64,000 nt of DNA from Streptomyces sp. CB00455 (GCF_001905445.1 NZ_LIVQ01000001.1:1636335-1700334), one strand, 5' to 3'; positions 42,301-51,056 are shown, counted from the first letter of the stretch. The notes: generated by a model from the letters alone, not told the origin. A program made the numbers and translations.

Positions 42301-43936
42301 CCGCGTCCGGATCGGCGGCGCCGACCACTGGGCGGCCATCGAGGACGCCGGCCGGCTGCGGGACGCGCTGGGCACGGCCCTGCCCGTCGGCGTTCCGGAA
42401 GCCTTCACCGAACCGGTCAAGGACCCGCTGGGCGACCTCCTCGCCCGCTACGCGCGCACCCACGGCCCGTTCACGACGGCGGCCGCGGCCACCCGCTTCG
42501 GCCTGGGCCCGGCGGTCACCGAGGGCGCCCTGCACCGGCTCGCGGCGGCCGGCCGGGTGGTGCAGGGCGAGTTCCATCCGGCGGGCATCGGCCAGGAGTG
42601 GTGCGACGCCGCGGTGCTGCGCAGGCTTCGCCGCCGCTCGCTGGCCGCCCTGCGGCAGGAACTGGAACCGGTCCCGCCGACCTCGCTGGCGACCTTCCTG
42701 CCGCAGTGGCAGCACCTGGGCGGGGCCCTGCGCGGCATCGACGGTCTGGCCCGGGCGGTCGAACAGCTCCAGGGCGCACCCGTACCGGCCTCGGCGCTGG
42801 AGCGCCTGATCCTCCCCTCGCGGGTCAGCGGCTACTCCGCCGGGCTGCTGGACGACCTGACCACCGCCGGCGAGGTGATGTGGGCCGGCGCCGGCGCCCT
42901 GCCGGGCAAGGACGGCTGGATCTCCCTCTACCTGGCGGACGCCGCCCCGCTGCTGCTGCCGCCACCGCACCCGCTGGAGCTCGGCCCGGTGCACCAGGCG
43001 GTCCTGGACTGCCTCTCGGGCGGGTACGGCCTGTTCTTCCGGCAGATCGCCGAATCGGTCCGCGCCGGCTCTCCGGAGGTCTCCGACCTCGCCCTCTCGG
43101 AGGCGGTGTGGGATCTGGCCTGGTCGGGCCGGCTCACCAACGACACCCTGAACCCGCTGCGGGCGCTGCTGGGCTCGGGCCGCACCGCGGGATCGACGGC
43201 CCACCGGGCCCGGCGCACGGTCCCGCGCGGCCGTTACGGCACCCTCAGCGCCACGGCCTCGCGCACCGGGCCGCCCACCGTCTCGGGCCGCTGGTCGCTG
43301 CTGCCGCAGCAGGCCGCCGACCCGACCCACCGTGCCCACGCCCTGGCCCGGACCCTGCTGGACCGGCACGGCGTGGTGACGCGCGGTGCGGTCGCCGCCG
43401 AAGGGGTGGAAGGCGGTTTCAGTGCGGTCTACCGCGTCCTGTCGGCATTCGAGGACAGCGGCCAGGCCCGCCGCGGCTACGTCGTGGAGGGGCTCGGCGC
43501 CGCCCAGTTCGCGATGGACGGCGCGGTGGACCGCCTCCGGGCCGCCGAGCGCACCCCGCCCCCGCTGGCGGCGGTGGTCCTGGCCGCCGCCGACCCGGCC
43601 AACGCGTACGGCGCGGCCCTGCCCTGGCCGGAGCCTCCGGCCGGCGCCACCCACAAGCCCGGCCGCAAGGCGGGCTCCCTGGTGGTCCTGGTCGACGGCG
43701 AGCTCATCCTGTACCTGGAGCGCGGCGGCAAGACCCTCCTCGCCTGGCCGGAGCCGGGCGAGCCCCGCCTGACCGCCGCCGTGGAGACGCTGGCCACGGC
43801 AGCCCGCTCGGGCACCCTCCCCGCCCTCACGGTGGAACGCATCAACACCAACCCCTCCCTCACCTCTCCACTGGGCCCCACCCTGGAATCAGCCGGCTTC
43901 CACGCCACCCCCAGGGGCCTCCGCCTGCGCCCCTGA
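39347..43936 (+). CDS. lhr: Large ATP-dependent helicase, Lhr family
   Basis: 1529 residues. Superfamily 2 helicase core: PTGSGKTLAAFLAAL (motif I), TPESLFLML, ILDEVHAVAGTKRGAHLALSLERL (motif II, DEVH), GLSATVRPV (motif III), IVFANSRRLAERL, ATSSLELGIDMGAVDLVIQ and QRVGRAGHQVG (motif VI). The following ~900 residues are the Lhr winged-helix and C-terminal region. Lhr unwinds RNA:DNA hybrids and takes part in DNA repair in actinobacteria. ATG 39347 has no ribosome site but a CAGGAT hexamer at 39335-39340, so it may also be leaderless. It is divergent from the AraC gene. Confidence 0.94.
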   Translation: MSGSALASFSPATRSWFTGAFRTPTPAQEGAWRAIAQGSDVLVVAPTGSGKTLAAFLAALDQLAATPPPAEPKKRCRVLYVSPLKALAVDVERNLRSPLTGIRQESVRLGLPEPEIRVGIRSGDTPPAERRALATRPPDILITTPESLFLMLTSAAREALAGIETVILDEVHAVAGTKRGAHLALSLERLDELLPRPARRIGLSATVRPVDEVARYLAPRGRTMIVQPPSAKEFDLSVVVPVQDMGELGGSPATEGREGGDKPSIWPHVEERIADLVQAHRSTIVFANSRRLAERLCNRLNEIAYERAMGEKMPEGSPPAEIMAQSGAAQGAPPLLARAHHGSVSKEQRALVEEDLKAGRLPAVVATSSLELGIDMGAVDLVIQVESPPSVASGLQRVGRAGHQVGAVSTGVVFPKYRGDLVQAAVVTERMRTGSIESLRIPSNPLDVLAQQLVAMVAMDTWQLDDLLALVRRAAPFAALPESAFTSVLDMLAGRYPSDAFAELRPRVVWDRVAGTITGRPGAQRLAVTSGGTIPDRGLFGVFLAGSDPKKGGGRVGELDEEMVYESRVGDVFTLGTSTWRIEDITRDRVLVTPAPGVPGRLPFWKGDQLGRPLELGRAVGAFLRELGGLGDEDARLRLLAAGLDAWAAENVLTYLAEQRAACGHVPDDRTVVVERFRDELGDWRVVVHSPFGAQVHAPWALALSARLAEKYGMDAQVMHADDGIVLRLPDADLLSMDLLDHDPAHPAGFEFDDEQAPLGAADVVFDRGDVSRIVTDQVGGSALFASRFRECAARALLLPRRSPGKRTPLWQQRQRASQLLQVASEFGSFPIVLEAVRECLQDVFDVPGLTELMGDIEARRVRLVEVTTPEPSPFARSLLFGYVAQFLYEGDSPLAERRAAALSLDSRLLAELLGQAELRELLDAQVLEELERELQWRTEDRRAKDPESVADLLRMLGPLTEAELAERGAGADWAQELGSARRAIRVRIGGADHWAAIEDAGRLRDALGTALPVGVPEAFTEPVKDPLGDLLARYARTHGPFTTAAAATRFGLGPAVTEGALHRLAAAGRVVQGEFHPAGIGQEWCDAAVLRRLRRRSLAALRQELEPVPPTSLATFLPQWQHLGGALRGIDGLARAVEQLQGAPVPASALERLILPSRVSGYSAGLLDDLTTAGEVMWAGAGALPGKDGWISLYLADAAPLLLPPPHPLELGPVHQAVLDCLSGGYGLFFRQIAESVRAGSPEVSDLALSEAVWDLAWSGRLTNDTLNPLRALLGSGRTAGSTAHRARRTVPRGRYGTLSATASRTGPPTVSGRWSLLPQQAADPTHRAHALARTLLDRHGVVTRGAVAAEGVEGGFSAVYRVLSAFEDSGQARRGYVVEGLGAAQFAMDGAVDRLRAAERTPPPLAAVVLAAADPANAYGAALPWPEPPAGATHKPGRKAGSLVVLVDGELILYLERGGKTLLAWPEPGEPRLTAAVETLATAARSGTLPALTVERINTNPSLTSPLGPTLESAGFHATPRGLRLRP

Positions 43937-44000
43937 CCCCAGCCCCGCCCCCGCCCACGTCCCCGACCCCAGCGCGGACCGGTCCGGCGCGCGCCCCCAC

Positions 44001-44042
44001 CCCCAGCCCCAGCCCCAGCCCCAGCCCCAGCCCCAGCCCCAG
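44001..44042. repeat. Seven tandem CCCCAG hexamers
   Basis: 42 bp of seven perfect copies, followed by CCAGTG and preceded by one near copy (CCCCAC). Confidence 0.92.
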
Positions 44043-44089
44043 CCAGTGTCGAGGGCCCGGCGGCCCCGGCCCCCACCCCTGGCGTACGA

Positions 44090-44120
44090 GGCCAAGGGCC
44101 CGGGGCGAAGCCCCTTGGCC
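44090..44120. repeat. Dyad element with GGGGC-GAA-GCCCC core
   Basis: Inner stem 44102-44106/44110-44114 (loop GAA), outer stem GGCCAA/TTGGCC (44090-44095/44115-44120). GGGGCGAAGCCCC-type palindromes recur between streptomycete genes. It can act as a terminator for lhr. Confidence 0.6.
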
Positions 44121-44397
44121 CCGGCCCTGCCGGCGTCTGAGGCGCGGAGCCCGCGCCCCGCCCCGCTCACGCCCGAGACCCGGAGCCTGGCGAGAACCCG
44201 CACCCCGACCCCGCCGACCTCCGAGCCCGAGGCCCGAGGCCCGAGGCCCAGCGCGGCGCCCGCACCCCCGCCCCGCCCGCGGTTCAGGCGCCGGGGTTCG
44301 GGGCGGAGTCCCGGGGAAAGGGCGGGTGGGGATCCGCTCCGCGCGGCGCCCCCGACGGGCCCACCCCCGCCCCACCACCCCGGGAGACAATCGGCTC

Positions 44398-45192
44398 ATG
44401 CCCGAAGGAGACAGCATCTGGCGCGCAGCGGCCCGCCTCCACTCCGCGCTCGCCGGCAAACCCCTCACCCGCAGCGACCTCCGCGTCCCCCGCTTCGCGA
44501 CCGCCGACCTCACCGGCCGCACCACCCTCGACGTCATCCCCCGCGGCAAACACCTCCTGGCCCGCTTCGAGGGCGGCCTCACCCTCCACAGCCACCTCCG
44601 CATGGACGGCGCCTGGAACGTCTTCCCCGCGGGGGCGAAGTGGCACGGGGGCCCCGCCTACGAGATCCGCGCCATCCTCGGCACCGCCGACCACACCGCC
44701 GTCGGCTACCGCCTCCCGGTCCTGGAGCTCATCCGCACCGCGGAGGAGGACCGCGCCGTGGGCCACCTCGGCCCCGACCTCCTGGGCCCCGACTGGGACG
44801 CCGAGCGCGCTGTCGCCAACCTGCTGGCCGCCCCCGAGCGCCCCCTCGGGGAAGCCCTGCTCGACCAGCGCAACCTCGCCGGGATCGGCAACATCTACAA
44901 GGCCGAGATCTGCTTCCTGGCCCAGGTCACCCCCTGGACCCCGGTCGGGGCGCTCCCCGAGAGCACGCTGCTGCGCCTGGCCGCGGCCGCGCAGCGCCTG
45001 CTGGCCGCCAACGTCGGCGACCGGCCCGCGCACCGCAACACCACCGGCAGCCGCCGTCCCGGCCAGGACCTCTTCGTCTACGGCCGGCTCCGCCGCCCCT
45101 GCCTGCGCTGCGGCACTCCCGTCCGCGAGGCCTCCCAGGACGACCGTCCCACCTACTGGTGCCCCTCCTGCCAGACGGGCCCGACCCCGTGA
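44398..45192 (+). CDS. nei: DNA glycosylase/AP lyase, Fpg/Nei family (Nei2-like)
   Basis: 264 residues. The N-terminal catalytic Pro-Glu (MPEGDSIWRAA) is the family mark; HTH DNA contact residues NLAGIGNIYKAEICFL and the C-terminal zinc finger CLRCGTP..(12)..WCPSC are present. It excises oxidised pyrimidines and cuts the abasic site. MPEGDS rather than MPELPE suggests Nei2/Nei over MutM. ATG 44398 follows GGGAGA. Confidence 0.92.
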   Translation: MPEGDSIWRAAARLHSALAGKPLTRSDLRVPRFATADLTGRTTLDVIPRGKHLLARFEGGLTLHSHLRMDGAWNVFPAGAKWHGGPAYEIRAILGTADHTAVGYRLPVLELIRTAEEDRAVGHLGPDLLGPDWDAERAVANLLAAPERPLGEALLDQRNLAGIGNIYKAEICFLAQVTPWTPVGALPESTLLRLAAAAQRLLAANVGDRPAHRNTTGSRRPGQDLFVYGRLRRPCLRCGTPVREASQDDRPTYWCPSCQTGPTP

Positions 45193-45226
45193 GGCACGTC
45201 CTGTCCGACCGGCCCCCGCCAGTCAA

Positions 45227-45256
45227 TTGACGCACCGTCAGTTTTGGTCGTACGGT
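45227..45256 (+). promoter_or_regulatory. Leaderless promoter of the SDR gene with an overlapping TGACG-N3-CGTCA operator
   Basis: TTGACG (45227-45232), 18-nt spacer, TACGGT (45251-45256), six nt before ATG 45263. TGACG (45228-45232) and CGTCA (45236-45240) form a 5-bp inverted repeat over the -35. The palindrome GTCAATTGAC (45222-45231) overlaps. The pattern is like a TetR-family operator, but no such gene is nearby. Confidence 0.55.
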
Positions 45257-45262
45257 CCCGGC

Positions 45263-46099
45263 ATGCCCCCGCCCGAGCCCGAGCCCCACCCCAAGCCGAG
45301 GCCCGCACCCCCGCCTCCGGCCCCGCCCCCGTACGACCTCACCGGCCGCACCGCCTTCGTCACCGGCGCCGCCGGCGGCATCGGCCGCGCCGTCGCCGTT
45401 CTCCTGGCCGCGGTCGGCGCACACGTGCACTGCGCCGACCGCGACGAAGCGGGACTCGGACAGACTGCCGCCCTCATCGCCGCGGCCGGCGCGGCCGGTC
45501 CGGCCGGCCCGGCCGCCACGCTCCACCCCCTCGACGTCACCGACCGCAGCTCACTGCGGGCTGCCGTCGCGGCCGCGGGCCCCCTCGACATCGCCGCCGC
45601 CATCGCCGGGATCATGCACACCAGCAGCGTCCTGGAGACCTCGGACGAGGACCTCGACCGGGTCTTCGACGTCAACTTCAAGGGGGTACTGCACACCTGC
45701 CAGGAGGCAGCCCGGTCCATGATCGCAGCGGGCCGCCCCGGCTCGATCGTCACCATGGCCTCCGGGGCGGTGGACGCCGCCCAGCCCGGCCTGCTCTGCT
45801 ACAGCGCCGCCAAGGCGGCTGTGGTCCAGCTGACCAAGACGCTCGCCACCGAGGCCGGCCCGCACGGCATCCGGGTCAACGCCGTCGCGCCCGGCTGGGT
45901 CCGCACCCCCATGACCGCCCGCCACGGCGCCGAGGTCCAGGAGCGGACCGAGGCGATGATGGTCCGCCTGTCGCCCCTGCGCCGGGTCGGCGAGCCCGTG
46001 GACATCGCCCAGGCCGTGCTCTACCTGGCGTCCGACGCCTCGTCCTTCATGACGGGCCAGATCCTTCGTCCCAACGGCGGCGTCGCGATGCCCTGGTAG
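45263..46099 (+). CDS. SDR family oxidoreductase
   Basis: 278 residues. Pro-rich N-terminal ~25 residues, then the classical SDR: TGAAGGIG (NAD(P)-binding, ~36-43), AIAGIM (NNAG position), the catalytic Tyr-Lys in YSAAK and Ser upstream (ASGAVDAAQPG). PGWVRTPMT is at the expected place. Asp in the ADRD motif after beta-2 favours NAD. Substrate unknown. The start fits the leaderless promoter. It overlaps the convergent small gene at its 3' end by 53 bp. Confidence 0.88.
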   Translation: MPPPEPEPHPKPRPAPPPPAPPPYDLTGRTAFVTGAAGGIGRAVAVLLAAVGAHVHCADRDEAGLGQTAALIAAAGAAGPAGPAATLHPLDVTDRSSLRAAVAAAGPLDIAAAIAGIMHTSSVLETSDEDLDRVFDVNFKGVLHTCQEAARSMIAAGRPGSIVTMASGAVDAAQPGLLCYSAAKAAVVQLTKTLATEAGPHGIRVNAVAPGWVRTPMTARHGAEVQERTEAMMVRLSPLRRVGEPVDIAQAVLYLASDASSFMTGQILRPNGGVAMPW

Positions 46100-46439
46100 C
46101 CGGGACGTCCCGCGCCGCCCCGGCCGCGGCCCCGCTCCCGTCCCCCACGGACGGCCCGGGGGCGCCCGTGGCGCCCCCGCCGCCGCCACCGGCCCGGACG
46201 GCCCTGCGCCGGACCTTGCGCACCGGCGCCGGCACGCAGTGCACCGGCAGCAGTCCCAGCCCCCAGCCTCCCACGGCCACCGCGCCCTCCACGGGCCCGG
46301 ACTCCGCGGGCACCAGCACCAGCCTCAGCACGGCCCACCACCACAGCGCCCCGACCGCGAGCCCGAGGGCCCAAGCCGCAGGTACGCGTCGTAACCGCCG
46401 CACGGCTACCTCCCAGGGCCGGGATGCGGACGGGCCCAT
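46047..46439 (-). CDS. Small membrane protein, unknown function
   Basis: 130 residues from ATG 46439. A basic start (VRRLRRV) is followed by a membrane helix AWALGLAVGALWWWAVLRLVLV and a second hydrophobic stretch (VAVGGWGLGLLPVHCV). The remainder is a Gly/Arg-rich tail. Its end lies inside the SDR gene. A later GTG start is possible. The coding nature is plausible but weaker than for its neighbours. Confidence 0.5.
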   Translation of the reverse strand: MGPSASRPWEVAVRRLRRVPAAWALGLAVGALWWWAVLRLVLVPAESGPVEGAVAVGGWGLGLLPVHCVPAPVRKVRRRAVRAGGGGGGATGAPGPSVGDGSGAAAGAARDVPATRASRRRRWDEGSGPS

Positions 46440-46478
46440 CCTCCCGCACCGCTCCCGGCGCCGCACCCAGAACAGCCG

Positions 46479-46517
46479 GGAGCCCCGGCCGGTGCTCTAG
46501 GCACCGGCCGGGGCTCC
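46479..46517 (-). terminator. Terminator hairpin after clgR
   Basis: Perfect 17-bp stem (46479-46495 GGAGCCCCGGCCGGTGC with 46501-46517), 5-nt loop TCTAG, 29 nt after the clgR stop. Confidence 0.88.
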
Positions 46518-46545
46518 GGCCACACTCACACGCTCACGTGCTCGC

Positions 46546-46923
46546 TCACGCGGCTACGACATTCACCGCTTCCGCAGGCGCCTTGATGGTCACCCGCTCG
46601 GGCCCCGGGACCGAAGTCATGGACACCGAATTGAGCATCGGGCGGACCGGCACACTCACCGGTTCGCTTGCCGCGGCCGACTGTGCCAGCTCGGCCAGCG
46701 ACAGTTCGTCGCTGACTTCGCGCATCAGCTCGGACATCCGTACGTCCAACGCGTCGCAGATCGCGGAGAGCAGCTCGGAGGATGCCTCCTTCTGCCCCCG
46801 TTCCACCTCGGAGAGATAGCCGAGCGAAACTCGGGCCGACGAGGAGACTTCGCGCAGAGTACGGCCCTGGCGCTGGCGCTGCCGACGCAGCACGTCACCC
46901 AGCAGGCGACGGAGCAGAATCAT
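46546..46923 (-). CDS. clgR: Clp protease gene regulator ClgR, HTH Xre type
   Basis: 125 residues. [44 protein letters not shown] (residues ~12-52). The C-terminus ends VNVVAA; in streptomycetes the terminal Ala-Ala marks ClgR for ClpP degradation, making it a feedback regulator of clpP1P2, clpC and lon. The genomic place (cinA, pgsA, rimO and ftsK upstream; recA region not far) matches actinobacterial clgR. ATG 46923 follows GGAGGG. Confidence 0.92.
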   Translation of the reverse strand: MILLRRLLGDVLRRQRQRQGRTLREVSSSARVSLGYLSEVERGQKEASSELLSAICDALDVRMSELMREVSDELSLAELAQSAAASEPVSVPVRPMLNSVSMTSVPGPERVTIKAPAEAVNVVAA

Positions 46924-47032
46924 CGGTGGCTCCCTCCTCTGACCGTGTAGCCGCATCCTTCACGCCCCACCGTACCGCCTCGCGCCGCGGCCGTGCGGGG
47001 AGCGATGTCGTGTTCACTCAGGGCTGCAAACA

Positions 47033-47611
47033 TCAAATCCCCCCGTTCTGTTCCGTATCCTGCCTCCGCGCATTCTCACGGAGTTGGCTTGAGAGAAGTT
47101 CGAGTACTGTGCGTGCACTCTCCCTACGAATTTCCGCGCGGGAGCCGTTCAACCACAGCCGGGCCGTTTTCCCGCCCTGCGGACCCTCCACGGCGATGTG
47201 GACCGTGCCGACCGGCTGCCCGTCCTGCGGGTCCGGGCCGGCGACGCCGGTGGTGGCGATTCCCCAGGAGGCGGCCATCACCCGCCGCACCCCCGCCGCC
47301 ATCTCCCTCGCGACCTGGGCGTTCACCGCGCCTTCGGCGGCCAGCAGTCCGGCGTCCACTCCCAGCACCCGGTGCTTGAGCTCGGTGGCGTAGGCGGTGA
47401 CGGAGCCGCGGAAGGACCGCGACGCGCCGGGGACCGCGGTGAGCTCGGCGGCGACCACGCCACCGGTCAGCGACTCCGCGACGGCGACCGTCTGGTCACT
47501 CTCCGCGAGCAGCCGCAGCACGTCCGCGGCCGCCGCGTGCAGGGCCGTCCCGTCGGCCGCCTCGGCCGCGGGCGCCCCGGCCGGCCTCGGTCCGGCTCCC
47601 GGTTCAGCCAC
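47033..47611 (-). CDS. CinA C-terminal domain family protein (nicotinamide-nucleotide amidase-like, PncC)
   Basis: 192 residues from GTG 47611. Active-site region AVAESLTGGVVAAELTAVPGASRSFRGSVTAYATELK, TTGVAGPDPQDGQPVGTV. PncC enzymes deamidate NMN to nicotinate mononucleotide. Only the C-terminal CinA domain is present. It starts 24 nt after the pgsA stop, so the pgsA-cinA pair is cotranscribed, perhaps with rimO. The 109-nt gap to clgR is small and may contain a clgR promoter. Confidence 0.9.
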   Translation of the reverse strand: MAEPGAGPRPAGAPAAEAADGTALHAAAADVLRLLAESDQTVAVAESLTGGVVAAELTAVPGASRSFRGSVTAYATELKHRVLGVDAGLLAAEGAVNAQVAREMAAGVRRVMAASWGIATTGVAGPDPQDGQPVGTVHIAVEGPQGGKTARLWLNGSRAEIRRESARTVLELLSSQLRENARRQDTEQNGGI

Positions 47612-47635
47612 AGGAGGAATCCCCTGCCGTGTCCG

Positions 47636-48304
47636 TCACGTCGCGACCCGCTCCGCCGCGCGCTCCGCGGCGAGGCCCGCACGGCGCAGGACGACCGCCT
47701 GCCGGATGTAGTCCAGTCCCGTGAGCACGGTCAGCAGGACGGCGAGCGCCATCATCCAGAAGCGCAGGGTCGCCAGCGGGCCGGTCAGCGCGAGCACGTA
47801 CATGCCCACGGCCGTGCCTTGCGCCAGGGTCTTGACCTTGCCGCCCCGGCTGGCCGGAATCACCCCGTAGCGGATCACCCAGAAGCGCAGCAGCGTGATC
47901 CCCAGTTCGCGCCCGAGGATCACCCCGGTCACCCACCAAGGGAGGTCGCCCAGCCAGGAGAGACAGATCAGCGCCGACCCCATGATCGCCTTGTCGGCGA
48001 TGGGGTCGGCGATCTTGCCGAAGTCCGTGACCAGGTTGTACGTCCGGGCCAGGTGCCCGTCGAAGATGTCCGTGATCATGGCGACGGCGAAGGCGGCCCA
48101 CGCGAAGGCCCGCCACGCGGGGTCGTAGCCGCCCTGTGCCAGCAGCAGGAAGACGAAGCCCGGCACCAGCACGAGACGGATCATCGTGAGGATGTTGGCG
48201 ATGTTCCACAGGCTGGCCTGATCGACCGCCGCGGCTCCCAGCTTCGCGCCGGGCGCGGGCCGACGGCCGGTCCCGCCCGCCGCAGATGCCGGGACTCCGG
48301 TCAT
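47636..48304 (-). CDS. pgsA: CDP-alcohol phosphatidyltransferase (PgsA type)
   Basis: 222 residues. CDP-alcohol motif [24 protein letters not shown] split as DG..AR (8 residues) G...D...D (~residues 82-105). It probably makes phosphatidylglycerol phosphate, the first step towards cardiolipin. N-terminal ~28 residues are Ala/Pro-rich. Four to five helices follow. It starts within the rimO stop (ATGA), which couples their translation. Confidence 0.9.
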   Translation of the reverse strand: MTGVPASAAGGTGRRPAPGAKLGAAAVDQASLWNIANILTMIRLVLVPGFVFLLLAQGGYDPAWRAFAWAAFAVAMITDIFDGHLARTYNLVTDFGKIADPIADKAIMGSALICLSWLGDLPWWVTGVILGRELGITLLRFWVIRYGVIPASRGGKVKTLAQGTAVGMYVLALTGPLATLRFWMMALAVLLTVLTGLDYIRQAVVLRRAGLAAERAAERVAT

Positions 48305-49797
48305 CCGGCCGCCTCCTCAAGATCCGTGCCCAGGGGCTCGGCCACCAGGTCCACACCCAGGGTGCCGACCACCTTCGCCGTGACGATACGCCCCGGGACC
48401 AGGCCGGCGCCGTCCGTGAAGACGACCTGCCCGTCCGTCTCGGGAGCCTGGTGGGCGGCCCTCCCGTAGGCGCCTTCGCCGTCCTGCGCCTCGTCGAGCG
48501 GTACGACCGTCTCGACGAGTACCTCCAGGGTCTCCCCGATCCGCTCTTCCGCGCGCTGCGAGGTGAGCTCCTCGGCGAGCCGCTGCATGTGGGAGAGGCG
48601 CTCGGCGATGGTGTCCTCGTCGAGCTTGTTCTCGTAGGTGACGGCCTCGGTGCCGTCCTCGTCGGAGTAGCCGAAGACGCCGATGGCATCGAGGCGGGCG
48701 TGGGTGAGGAAACGCTCCAGCTCGGCGAAGTCCGACTCCTTCTCGCCGGGGAAGCCGACGATGAAGTTGGACCGGACGCCGGCCTGCGGGGCCTTGCCGC
48801 GGATGGTGTCCAGCAGCTCCAGGAAGCGGTCGGTGTCGCCGAAGCGGCGCATGGCGCGCAGCACGTCGGGGGCCGAGTGCTGGAAGGAGAGGTCGAAGTA
48901 CGGGACGACCTTGGGGGTCGAGGTCAGTACGTCGATCAGGCCGGGCCGCATCTCGGCCGGCTGGAGGTAGCTGACGCGGACGCGCTCGATGCCGTCCACC
49001 GCGGCCAGCTCCGGCAGCAGGGTCTCCAGCAGCCGGATGTCCCCGAGGTCCTTGCCGTAGGAGGTGTTGTTCTCGGAGACGAGCATGACCTCCTTGACGC
49101 CCTGCTCGGCGAGCCAGCGGGTCTCGCCCAGCACGTCGCTCGGGCGGCGGGAGATGAAGGAGCCGCGGAAGGAGGGGATGGCGCAGAAAGAGCAGCGCCG
49201 GTCACAGCCGGAGGCCAGCTTGACCGAGGCAACGGGGCTCTTGTCCAGGCGGCGGCGCAGGGGCGCGCGCGGGCCGGAGGCGGGGGCGACGCCCTCCGGC
49301 AGGTCCGCGGGGGCTTCGGCGACGGGCTCCTGGGCGTGGCCGGGGAGGGCGACCTCGGCGGCCTGCCGCTGCGCGGGGCTGATCGGCAGCAGCTTGCGCC
49401 GGTCGCGCGGAGTGTGGGAGGCGTGGATGCCGCCGTTGAGGATGGTCTGGAGGCGGTCGGAGATGTCGGCGTAGTCGTCGAAACCGAGCACGCCATCGGC
49501 CTCGGGGAGCGCTTCGGCGAGTTCCTTGCCGTAGCGCTCGGCCATACAGCCGACGGCGACGACGGCCTGGGTCTTGCCGTGATCCTTGAGATCGTTGGCT
49601 TCCAGCAGGGCGTCTACGGAGTCCTTTTTGGCGGCTTCGACGAAGCCGCAGGTGTTGACGACGGCCACGTCCGCATCGGCGGCGTCCTCGACGAGCTCCC
49701 AGCCATCCGCCGCCAAGCGGCCTGCGAGCTCCTCCGAGTCCACCTCGTTACGGGCGCAGCCAAGAGTGACAAGGGCGACGGTACGGCGTTCGGGCAT
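48301..49797 (-). CDS. rimO: Ribosomal protein S12 methylthiotransferase RimO
   Basis: 498 residues. A radical-SAM methylthiotransferase that modifies Asp88 of S12. N-terminal cysteines ([38 protein letters not shown]), a radical-SAM centre [17 protein letters not shown] and a TRAM domain at the C-terminus. A Pro/Ala-rich insertion of ~50 residues (about 145-200) lies before the radical-SAM domain. ATG 49797 is the natural start. Confidence 0.95.
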   Translation of the reverse strand: MPERRTVALVTLGCARNEVDSEELAGRLAADGWELVEDAADADVAVVNTCGFVEAAKKDSVDALLEANDLKDHGKTQAVVAVGCMAERYGKELAEALPEADGVLGFDDYADISDRLQTILNGGIHASHTPRDRRKLLPISPAQRQAAEVALPGHAQEPVAEAPADLPEGVAPASGPRAPLRRRLDKSPVASVKLASGCDRRCSFCAIPSFRGSFISRRPSDVLGETRWLAEQGVKEVMLVSENNTSYGKDLGDIRLLETLLPELAAVDGIERVRVSYLQPAEMRPGLIDVLTSTPKVVPYFDLSFQHSAPDVLRAMRRFGDTDRFLELLDTIRGKAPQAGVRSNFIVGFPGEKESDFAELERFLTHARLDAIGVFGYSDEDGTEAVTYENKLDEDTIAERLSHMQRLAEELTSQRAEERIGETLEVLVETVVPLDEAQDGEGAYGRAAHQAPETDGQVVFTDGAGLVPGRIVTAKVVGTLGVDLVAEPLGTDLEEAAG

Positions 49798-49854
49798 GGA
49801 CTCAAGACTACTTCGTCCCGGCACGGGCCCCCGCCCCAAGTCCCCCCACGGCAA

Positions 49855-49899
49855 GATCCCCGGGAGCCGCCGCGCGGACCGCGCGGCACCCCGGGGATC
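49855..49899 (-). terminator. Two-tier hairpin after the RodZ-like gene
   Basis: Outer stem GATCCCCGGG (49855-49864) with 49890-49899, inner stem GCCGCGC/GCGCGGC (49869-49875/49881-49887). It lies 36 nt after the RodZ-like stop at 49935 and upstream of rimO. There is no U tract. Confidence 0.7.
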
Positions 49900-49934
49900 C
49901 GGAGGGGAGCCTTCCGCCCTGGGGCGGCCCGTGT

Positions 49935-50831
49935 TCAGCCCGCCTGGGGCTGCCCCTGGGCGGGGTCTTCCTTGGTGTATGTGAGCCGTTCCACCTGTCC
50001 GGGCTGGAAGCGGTCCTTGATCTCCTTGCCGTTCACGAAGAGCTTCACGGCCCCGGCGTCGCCGAGCACGAGGTCGACGGACTCCTTGTCCGTGAAGGTC
50101 TTGGACTCGCCCCGGGCGAGCGTGCCGTCGAAGAGAAGGCGGCCGCTGTGGTCCTTGGCGGAGATCCAGCTCTCTGCGGTGTCGGCCGTCAGGACGACCG
50201 TGACGAGGTCCTTGGGCGCGGCGGCGATGGCGCTGTCGGAGGGTTCCGGCTTGGGCGCCTGCGGGGTCTGCTGGGGCTGTCCGGCCGGCTTCGCGCCGGA
50301 CTGCCTGGGGGCGGGCTGCGGGGAGGCGGAACCTTCCGCCACCGGCCGCTTGGCCTTCTCGTCGCCGCCGCTGAAGGCGGTGAAGCCCACGAAGCCGATC
50401 ACGGCGACGATGGCGGCGACCATGGCGGCGGTCCAGTTGGGCCGCTGCCTCTCGGGACGAATGCGCTCGGCTTCGAACATCGGCGCGGCGGGGGTGGGTG
50501 CCGGCCGGCCGCCGTGGGCCGCGTCGTAGGCCTCGACCAGGGGTGCCGGATCGAGGTGTACGGCGCGGGCGAGCGTACGGATGTGGCCGCGTGCGTAGAC
50601 GTCGCCGCCGCAGCGCGTGAAGTCGTCCTCTTCGATCGCGTGCACGATCGGGATGCGCACGCGGGTAGTGGAACTGACCTCGTCGACGGTGAGCCCGGCG
50701 GCGATCCGGGCCTGCTTGAGGGCCGTCCCGATGGACGGTCCTTCGACGGAACGTTCGACGATGCGGTCCTCGGACCGGTCGTCGGTCGAAGGCCGCTCTT
50801 CTTCGGGGGAGTTGGAGTTGCCGATGGACAC
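49935..50831 (-). CDS. RodZ-like HTH membrane protein (DUF4115)
   Basis: 298 residues from GTG 50831. A cytosolic HTH-25 domain ([41 protein letters not shown], ~33-75), one membrane helix ([22 protein letters not shown], ~134-155), a Pro/Gln-rich linker and a C-terminal DUF4115 domain ([17 protein letters not shown]...). RodZ proteins link cell-shape machinery to the membrane. In actinobacteria the family lies between rimO and ftsK; it may also act as a membrane-bound regulator. It is divided from ftsK by a 225-nt gap. Confidence 0.88.
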   Translation of the reverse strand: MSIGNSNSPEEERPSTDDRSEDRIVERSVEGPSIGTALKQARIAAGLTVDEVSSTTRVRIPIVHAIEEDDFTRCGGDVYARGHIRTLARAVHLDPAPLVEAYDAAHGGRPAPTPAAPMFEAERIRPERQRPNWTAAMVAAIVAVIGFVGFTAFSGGDEKAKRPVAEGSASPQPAPRQSGAKPAGQPQQTPQAPKPEPSDSAIAAAPKDLVTVVLTADTAESWISAKDHSGRLLFDGTLARGESKTFTDKESVDLVLGDAGAVKLFVNGKEIKDRFQPGQVERLTYTKEDPAQGQPQAG

Positions 50832-51056
50832 GTGGGCGCCTTTCGAGCGTGTAGCCACCTGCTGGATGTCCAGTCTAGGGGGGTGACGAAAGGGTGGAGC
50901 AACCGGAGGGTGCACTTCCTACGCCATAAGAATGGCGAGGGGAGGCCCCGCCCGGTGCGGCGGCCCGGCGCCGTGCGCGGTGCCGCCACCTCCCTTCAAC
51001 TGGACGCGGGCCCTGGGGAAACGGTTGCCCGCGAATTCCCCGGCCGCACATCGCCC
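50832..51056. other. 225-nt gap between RodZ-like gene and ftsK
   Basis: No gene. It contains a GGAGG/CCTCC dyad (50941-50945 and 50989-50993) with further GGC/GCC pairing inside that may end ftsK transcription. Confidence 0.4.

Larger units (their letters stand above)
43937..44397. other. 461-nt low-complexity gap between lhr and nei
   Basis: No believable gene. Contents: a CCCCAG hexamer array, a 31-nt palindrome, GAGGCCC short repeats at ~44224-44245 and a second partial GGGGCGGA-GTCCC palindrome near 44300-44315. Open frames here are Ala/Gly or Pro repeats and not proteins. Confidence 0.6.

Noticed and set aside
39056..43654. A 1532-residue open frame antisense to lhr
   Set aside because: It is a high-GC shadow: Gly/Arg/Gln-rich, no motifs, and the plus strand codes a clear helicase.
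43477..44203. Long Gly/Ala frames across the CCCCAG array
   Set aside because: They are translations of a microsatellite and cross the end of lhr.
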